A stretch of 64,000 bases of DNA. Origin: PALSA-612 sp964595575. Its GTDB lineage: Bacteria > Actinomycetota > Thermoleophilia > Gaiellales > Gaiellaceae. Below, piece after piece: positions 59,070 through 64,000 of this stretch. The stretch's first letter is position 1; each line of letters starts with the position of its first letter. Where the stretch lies: contig CAZQRA010000003.1 in the NCBI GenBank assembly GCA_964595575.1, forward strand, positions 41,005 through 105,004, given 5' to 3'. The notes below the pieces were generated by a model. It had not been told where the DNA came from. It saw only the letters and a list, made by a program, of their open reading frames with translations, and did not search any database. The position numbers and the translations under genes are program-made.

Positions 59070-60326
59070 GTGGCGGAGACCGATGCAGAGGCGCGGCGAC
59101 CGCGCCTGCTCGTGCTTAACCAGTACTACTGGCCGGGCGTCGAGGCGACCGCGCAGCTCCTCACCCAGCTCTGCGAGGCGCTGGCCCGGGACTACGAGGT
59201 TCGTGTCCTCACCGGGGTCGTACGGGGACACGAGGGGCTGCCGCGACGGGAGCGGCGGAACGGGGTCGAGGTGGTGCGGGTGCCATCCACCGCCTTCGAG
59301 CGGTCGCGCCTGGGCCTGAGGGCGCTCAACTACGCAACGTACATCGCCAGCGCGCTCCTGACCGGCGTTCTCGGCCCCCGCCCCCACCTCGTCCTGTGCA
59401 TGACCGACCCCCCCATGGTGGGAGCCATCGCCCTCGCCGTGGCCAGGCGCTTCCGCGTCCCCTTGGTCGTGATCAGCGAGGACGTCTTTCCCGAGATCGC
59501 CACCAAGCTCGGCCGGCTGGAGAACCGCCTGGTGGTGGGGGCCCTGCGCCGACTCGTCCAGCTCTACCTGAGGAGGGCCGACCGGATCGTGGCCATCGGC
59601 GACACCATGCGCCGTCGCCTGGAGGAGAAGGGGGCTCCTCCTGAGCGGATCCGGGTGATCCCCAACTGGATCGACACCCGCGCCGTCTCGCCCCAGCCGA
59701 AGGACAACGAGTGGGCGCGGCGCCACGGGCTCGTCGACCGGTTCGTGGTCATGCACTCGGGCAACGTGGGTCATGCCCAGAACCTCGACGTGCTCGTGCG
59801 CGCCACCACCTTCCTGCGCGACCTGGATCGGCTGCAGGTGGTGATCATCGGCTTCGGGGCTCGCCACAGCCAGACGGTGGCCTTGGCCCGGCTGTTGGAG
59901 GTGGACGCGGTGCGCTTCCTTCCCTACCAGCCGCGGGAGGTGCTCGCCCAGTCCCTCTCCTCGGCCGACCTCCACTTTGTCGGCTTGGTCAAGGGTCTTG
60001 CCGGCTACGTCGTTCCCAGCCGCCTGTACGGCATCATGGCCGCCGGCCGGCCGGCGATCGTGGCCGCCGACCCCGAGAGCGAGACGGCCCGGCTTGTAGC
60101 GGAGGTCGGCTGCGGCATCGTCCTTCCTCCCGGGCGCCCCGAGCTGGTGGCCCTGGCCATTCGCGACGCCTACGAGGGCCGCTTCGACCTGGCGGAGATG
60201 GGAAGGAGGGGGCGAGCCTACGTCGAGGCCGAGGCGGATACGCAGGTGGCGCTGGCCCGCTACCGGGCGCTCCTTGCCGAGCTTGAGGACGGGTATCGAC
60301 CTCAGCGAGCGCCGGTGGCGGCATAG
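59070..60326 (+). CDS. Glycosyltransferase family 4 (WbuB/WcaI-like)
   Basis: 418 residues: LLVLNQYYWPGVEATAQLLT, VVRGHEGLPRRERRNGVEVV, PPMVGAIALAVARRFRVPLV, SGNVGHAQNLDVLVRATTFL and YVVPSRLYGIMAAGRPAIVA are hallmarks of the WbuB/WcaI type GT4 of O-antigen and colanic-acid clusters. GTG at 59070 precedes the conserved start. Eleven bases separate it from the next GT2 gene, so it forms an operon with the downstream initiating enzymes. Confidence 0.87.
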   Translation: MAETDAEARRPRLLVLNQYYWPGVEATAQLLTQLCEALARDYEVRVLTGVVRGHEGLPRRERRNGVEVVRVPSTAFERSRLGLRALNYATYIASALLTGVLGPRPHLVLCMTDPPMVGAIALAVARRFRVPLVVISEDVFPEIATKLGRLENRLVVGALRRLVQLYLRRADRIVAIGDTMRRRLEEKGAPPERIRVIPNWIDTRAVSPQPKDNEWARRHGLVDRFVVMHSGNVGHAQNLDVLVRATTFLRDLDRLQVVIIGFGARHSQTVALARLLEVDAVRFLPYQPREVLAQSLSSADLHFVGLVKGLAGYVVPSRLYGIMAAGRPAIVAADPESETARLVAEVGCGIVLPPGRPELVALAIRDAYEGRFDLAEMGRRGRAYVEAEADTQVALARYRALLAELEDGYRPQRAPVAA

Positions 60327-60337
60327 ACTCGGAAGGC

Positions 60338-61444
60338 GTGAGCGGCCTCGAGACCGTCTTCTGGGGGAGCCTAGGAGGGCTTGCCTGGACGCACGCCGGC
60401 TACCCAGCAGCGGCCGCTTTGGCTGCTCAGCTCCGTCCCCGCCCGGTGACAAAGAGAGACTGGACGCCCACCGTGAGCGTGGTGGTGGCGGCCCACGACG
60501 AGGAGGCGGTGATCGCCCGGCGGATCGAGAACCTGCTCGCGCTCGACTACCCGCCGGAGCTCCTCGACATCGTGGTCGCCTCCGACGCCTCGGAGGACGG
60601 GACGGACGCGGTCGTGGAGGAGATCGCCGCCCGCGAGCCGCGGGTGCGGCTCCTTCGCTGTCCCCGGGGGGGCAAGGTGGCCGCCCAGAACAGGGCCGTG
60701 CGCGAGACGCGGGGGGACATCGTCGCCTTCTCCGATGCCAACGCCACCTGGGCGCCGGACGCGCTGCGGAAACTGGTGCGCTCGTTCGCCGACCCCGAGG
60801 TCGCCTACGTGTGCGGCCGTCTCGTCCTCGAGGAGCCGGACGGCACCAACCGGGAGGGGGTCTACTGGCGGCTGGAGACCTGGCTCCGCCAGCAGGAGTC
60901 GCTGACGGGGTCGATCACGGGCGGGAACGGCGCCATCTACGCCGTCCGCCGGGAGGACTACGTGGAGGTCGACCCTCGCTTCGGCCACGACCTCGCCTTC
61001 CCCTACCTCATGGCGCAGCGCGGCCGGCGGGCGGTGTACGAGCCGGAGGCGATCGCCTACGAGAAGCCCTCCCGGGACGTGGAGGACGAGTACCGGCGCA
61101 AGGTGCGGATGTTCGAGCACTGCTGGCTGATCCTGCACCGGGGCCGGATGCTGGAGGGGGTTCCCCTCGGCTACCTCGTGAAGCTCGTGTCCCACCGCCA
61201 CCTTCGCTACGCAAGCGGCCTCCTCCACCTTGCCCTCCTCGCCTCGAGCCTGGCGCTGGCCCCGCGCGGCGGGATCTACCGGGCGGCTCTCCTGGCCCAG
61301 CTCGCCCTCCTGGCCGAGGCCGCTCGCCGCCCCGGTCTTTCCCGGTACTACGCGCTCGTGAGCTGGGCGACGGTGGAGGCGCTCGTCAACTACCTGGAGC
61401 GGGGGGTGCCGGCGGTGTGGGAGAAGGCAGAGGGCACGCGCTGA
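60338..61444 (+). CDS. Glycosyltransferase family 2, membrane-bound
   Basis: 368 residues: N-terminal helix (ETVFWGSLGGLAWTHAGYPA), GT-A motifs VSVVVAAHDEEAVIARRIE, VVASDASEDGTD, GGKVAAQNRAVRETRGD, FSDANATWAPDAL (D-x-N in place of DxD) and QQESLTGSITGGNGAIYAVR, near the Q/RxxRW position of processive synthases. C-terminal helices near 290-345. GTG at 60338. Cellulose-synthase-like topology suggests a membrane enzyme extending lipid-linked glycan. Followed 40 bases later by the sugar-phosphate transferase. Confidence 0.85.
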   Translation: MSGLETVFWGSLGGLAWTHAGYPAAAALAAQLRPRPVTKRDWTPTVSVVVAAHDEEAVIARRIENLLALDYPPELLDIVVASDASEDGTDAVVEEIAAREPRVRLLRCPRGGKVAAQNRAVRETRGDIVAFSDANATWAPDALRKLVRSFADPEVAYVCGRLVLEEPDGTNREGVYWRLETWLRQQESLTGSITGGNGAIYAVRREDYVEVDPRFGHDLAFPYLMAQRGRRAVYEPEAIAYEKPSRDVEDEYRRKVRMFEHCWLILHRGRMLEGVPLGYLVKLVSHRHLRYASGLLHLALLASSLALAPRGGIYRAALLAQLALLAEAARRPGLSRYYALVSWATVEALVNYLERGVPAVWEKAEGTR

Positions 61445-61449
61445 CCCTC

Positions 61450-61472
61450 CCTTGTTGCAAGTTGTAACGAGG
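61450..61472. promoter_or_regulatory. Tandem 10-mer motif upstream of the sugar-phosphate transferase
   Basis: Minus-strand reading is CCTCGTTACA then ACTTGCAACA, AGG. It ends 12 bases before the GTG at 61484. The same element (CCTCGTTACA CCTTGTTACA) occurs at 63294-63316. An operator for a common regulator is possible. Confidence 0.45.
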
Positions 61473-61483
61473 AACGGGGGAGG

Positions 61484-62065
61484 GTGAACCGGGTCGCCGA
61501 CGTCGCCATCGCCGGGCTGGGGCTGGCCCTCGCCTCCCCCCTGCTCGCCCTGGCCGCGGCGGCGATCAAGCTCGAGGACGGGGGCCCGGTCCTCTACCGG
61601 CAGCGCCGAGTGGGGAAGGACGGGGTCGAGTTCGAGCTGCTCAAGCTGAGGACCATGGTGGTGGGAGCGGAGAGCCAGGGGGCGGGCTGGGCCGTGAACG
61701 AGGGCGACCCTCGGATCACCCGGGTGGGCCGGGTACTTCGGCGGCTCTCCCTGGACGAGCTGCCCCAGCTTTGGAACGTGATCCGCGGGGATATGAGCGT
61801 GATCGGCCCGCGCCCCACCTTGGCCTACCAGGTGGAGCGCTACACCCCCCGCCAGCGGCGCCGCCTGGAGGTGAGGCCCGGTCTCACCGGCTGGGCTCAG
61901 GTACACGGCCGGGCGCGGCTTCCCTGGGCGGAGCGCATCGAGCTCGACCTCTGGTACGTGGAGCACCGCTCCCCCTGGGTCGATCTCAAGATCCTCCTCC
62001 TGACGCCGCTTGCCCTGTTCCGGGGCACCTACAAGGGAGACACCGGCGGCTGGAGCGGCGGGTAA
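61484..62065 (+). CDS. Undecaprenyl-phosphate sugar-phosphate transferase (short WcaJ/PglC type)
   Basis: 193 residues, a monotopic bacterial sugar transferase lacking the long N-terminal domain of WbaP/WcaJ. Motifs: ADVAIAGLGLALASPLLALA (re-entrant helix), LLKLRTMVVGAE, LSLDELPQLWNVIRGDMSVI (catalytic D-E pair) and GPRPTL with a C-terminal RPGLTGWAQVHGR. It transfers sugar-1-phosphate to undecaprenyl phosphate and starts the repeat-unit synthesis. GTG at 61484 is preceded by GGGGGAGGG. The only initiating enzyme seen in the window, so it probably starts the main glycan. Confidence 0.92.
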   Translation: MNRVADVAIAGLGLALASPLLALAAAAIKLEDGGPVLYRQRRVGKDGVEFELLKLRTMVVGAESQGAGWAVNEGDPRITRVGRVLRRLSLDELPQLWNVIRGDMSVIGPRPTLAYQVERYTPRQRRRLEVRPGLTGWAQVHGRARLPWAERIELDLWYVEHRSPWVDLKILLLTPLALFRGTYKGDTGGWSGG

Positions 62066-62079
62066 GCGATCGCGACTGG

Positions 62080-63301
62080 ATGAGACCAACTTTTCACTTG
62101 GTGCTACTTCTGAGGCACCAGCGTGCCTACTGGCTGGGACGACTCGAGGATGCCTGGCAGCGACGCTCCGTCGTCTGGCTGGCCGGCGTTCGCCGCTCCG
62201 GCAAGACCGTGCTTTGCCAGTCCCTATCCGAGGTCGAGTACTACGACTGCGAGCTGCCGAGAGTGCGCCGGCAGCTTCGTGACCCGGAAGGTTTCCTCCA
62301 GGGCCTGCGCGGAAGGCGCGTGGTGCTGGACGAGACCCACCGCCTGCCCCACCCAGCTCAGGTGCTCAAGATCGCCGCCGACCACTACCCCGACGTGCGC
62401 GTCCTCGCGACGGGATCGTCCACGCTTACTGCCTCCGCCAAGTTCCGGGACACGCTTGCCGGTCGCCGGAGCAGGTGTGGCTCACCCCCATGCTCAGCCT
62501 CGATCTTGCCGCCTTCGAGAGCAGCGACCTCGAGAGGCGGCTGCGGCGCGGCGGTCTTCCCCCTTCTTCTTGACAGAGGCTCCGATCGAGCGGGATGTCC
62601 AGGACTGGATCGACGCCTACTGGGCAAAGGATCTGCAGGAGCTCTTCCGTCTCGAGCGGCGCGACTCCTTCCTCCGGCTCACCGAGCTCATCCTGGCCGA
62701 AAGCGGCGGCATCTTCCAAGCCAGCCGCTACGCTCGCGACTGCGGGGTCAGCCACACCACGGCGCGAAACTACCTCACCGTTCTCGAGGCCACGCTCGTC
62801 GCTCACCGCGTCCGGCCCTACTCGCGGCGGGCAGCCACCGAGATCGTTGCAGCGCCCAAGGTCTACGGCTTCGACACCGGCTTCGTCGTCCAGGCTCGCG
62901 GCTGGGGCGAGCTTCGGGAGGAGGACCCCGGCGGTCTTTGGGAGCACTACGTGCTCAACGAGCTGCACGGGCGGCTCCAGACGCGGCGGATCTTCTACTG
63001 GCGGGACAAGCGCGGCCACGAGGTCGACTTCGTGATCGCCGCGGCCGGCACCGCTCCCGTCGCCGTCGAGTGCACGTGGAAGGCAGAGGGGTTCGATCCG
63101 GCGAGTCTGCGCGCCTTCCGCAAGCGGCACCCGCAGGGCGACAACCTCGTCGTGGCAAGCGACGTCGACCGCCCTTGGCGCCAGCGCTACCGCGACCTCG
63201 TTGTCGAGTTCGTCTCCCTGGAAGGCCTCGTCGAGCGGGTGGGCGGCAAGGATGCTCAGGCAGAGACCGGCCGAGCGGACACCCGCGAGGCCTCCTTGTA
63301 A
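62080..63301 (+). pseudogene. AAA ATPase with DUF4143 domain, two frameshifts
   Basis: Homologous to the DUF4143 ATPase family often found alone in bacterial accessory DNA; function unknown. ATG at 62080 begins MRPTFHLVLLLRHQRAYWLG; P-loop GVRRSGKTVLCQSL, Walker B-like RRVVLDETHRLPHP. Near 62470 the frame changes to EQVWLTPMLSLDLAAFESSD and near 62567 to a third frame with FFLTEAPIERDVQDWIDAYW, GVSHTTARNYLTVLE (DUF4143 start) and FYWRDKRGHEVDFVIAAAG (nuclease-like DUF4143 core) to 63301. Two separate indels make an intact protein unlikely. Confidence 0.78.
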
Positions 63302-63316
63302 CAAGGTGTAACGAGG
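63294..63316. promoter_or_regulatory. Tandem 10-mer motif at the ATPase stop
   Basis: CCTTGTAACAAGGTGTAACG, AGG; on the minus strand CCTCGTTACA CCTTGTTACA. The first half is also a perfect inverted repeat (CCTTG-TAA-CAAGG). It lies 50 bases upstream of the next possible start (63366). Same element as 61450-61472. Confidence 0.45.
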
Positions 63317-63365
63317 CAGCGGGGAGGGCACCTTCCCTCGGGGGCAGCCGATACGCTCTTCCGCT

Positions 63366-64000
63366 GTGAGCGCGGTGCCCAAGGGAGACACCTACGGCTG
63401 GGACTAGGTCCAAGGTCGCCTGGAAAGACGTCGGGTACTGGATCACCGTCCTCGCGCTGCTCGGGCTGCTCATCGGCATCCAGGTGCACAACGCGGTCGC
63501 GTTCCCTCTCTACGGCGGCTACGACGAGGCCGAGCACCAGAGCTATGCCGACATCCTCGTCCACGAGGGCCGCATCCCCGGGCGCGGGGAGTCGGTCGAG
63601 TTCGACTCGCCGCCCGGTTTCTACGCCGTCGCCGGTCTCACCGCGCTGGTCGCTGGGAAGCTGGGCGCGGCCGAGCCGTGGAGGGTCGGTCGGGGGCTGA
63701 ACGTGCTCTGGACGGTGAGCACGGCCGCGCTCGTGCTCCTCCTCGCACGGCTCCTCTTCCCGGGCCGCGCCGGCGTCCACTTGGCGGCGCTGGGCTTCGC
63801 GGCCTTCGTGCCCGTGGTGGTGAAAGTGGGCGCCATGTTTCACCCCGAGCCGCTCAGCCTCTTCCTCTCCACGGCCGGCCTCTATCTCGGCGCCCGCATG
63901 CTGGTGCTGCGGCATCTCGGAGTCGCGGCGGCCGTCCCCGCCGGCATCGCGCTCGGCGCCGCGCAGCTCGTACGCGCCTTCGCGCTCTGGACGCTCGTCG
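63366..64000 (+). CDS. Polytopic membrane glycosyltransferase (GT39-like), partial, start problem
   Basis: Frame open to the window end. From 63412 it reads SKVAWKDVGYWITVLALLGL, then YGGYDEAEHQSYADILVHEG and VEFDSPPGFYAVAGL, the acid-rich first loop of GT39-type transferases, and more helices. No ATG/GTG/TTG precedes the first helix in this frame: GTG at 63366 starts a good leader (SAVPKGDTYGWD) but ends in TAG at 63405-63407, one frame off. A small indel near 63403 would join the two. The next in-frame GTG at 63484 would cut off the first helix. The 3' end is beyond the window. Confidence 0.6.

Noticed and set aside
63294..63316. Inverted repeat CCTTG-TAA-CAAGG as a rho-independent terminator
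   Set aside because: The stem is only five pairs with a 3-base loop and is not followed by a T-run; the recurrence at 61450 fits a binding site better.
1..64000. CRISPR array, tRNA or rRNA genes
   Set aside because: No regularly spaced repeats, no cloverleaf-like sequence and no rRNA-like stretch were noticed; short tRNAs could be missed by eye.

Overview
The window is very GC-rich (about 70% by eye, not computed) with GTG starts almost as common as ATG and dense, mostly overlapping genes. This suggests a high-GC actinobacterium, possibly of the Thermoleophilia; that placement is inference, since no rRNA or housekeeping marker is present. Nearly all of the 64 kb is a surface-polysaccharide / cell-envelope glycan cluster. 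I count about 19 intact glycosyltransferases, several GT-C-like membrane proteins, a Wzx-type flippase fusion, a Wzm/Wzt ABC exporter, an initiating sugar-phosphate transferase, sugar-nucleotide enzymes and many methyltransferases.

Region by region: 0-7.4 kb (+) holds a CMP-sugar synthetase, an enolase-superfamily dehydratase-like enzyme, a methyltransferase, a transketolase and two glycosyltransferases, several with overlapping ends. 7.4-11.4 kb is a graveyard: pieces of the local GT2 family, two broken PIG-L deacetylase genes, an ISL3 transposase tail, a 124-bp repeat in two copies and an intact VapBC pair. 11.3-15.4 kb has a GT39-like membrane protein, a GT2 and a GT4. 15.4-21.3 kb (mostly -) has an AbrB/PIN pair, then a block of beta-keto acid cleavage enzyme, NeuD-type acyltransferase, DegT aminotransferase and a second NeuD, with a GT2 and a third NeuD. 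21.3-31.4 kb carries a membrane protein of a paralogous pair, a subtilisin-inhibitor-like protein, methyltransferases, GT2/GT4 enzymes and a UDP-GlcNAc 2-epimerase. 31.3-44.8 kb holds a flippase/GT-C fusion, a GT4 and methyltransferase, a large GT-C/GT87 fusion, a tandem-domain GT2 and the Wzm/Wzt exporter with its GT. 44.8-49.8 kb is a rearranged, toxin-antitoxin-rich stretch with a PhyH oxygenase, a GT4 and a secreted Ig-repeat protein. 49.8-64 kb has a run of GT4 genes, a GT2-GT4 fusion, a VapBC-like pair, a decayed Phd antitoxin, the WcaJ/PglC-like initiating transferase, a frameshifted DUF4143 ATPase and a membrane glycosyltransferase cut by the window edge.

How it may work together (inference): the sugar-phosphate transferase at 61.5 kb starts the lipid-linked glycan. 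Epimerase, aminotransferase, NeuD acyltransferases and the CMP-synthetase supply activated sugars, the GT2/GT4 enzymes extend the chain, and the Wzm/Wzt exporter or the Wzx-like fusion moves it across the membrane. GT-C proteins could add sugars on the outer face. The alternating strands, five toxin-antitoxin-type loci plus one decayed antitoxin, gene fusions and many gene fragments indicate a fast-evolving, strain-variable locus. No tRNA, rRNA or CRISPR array was seen.
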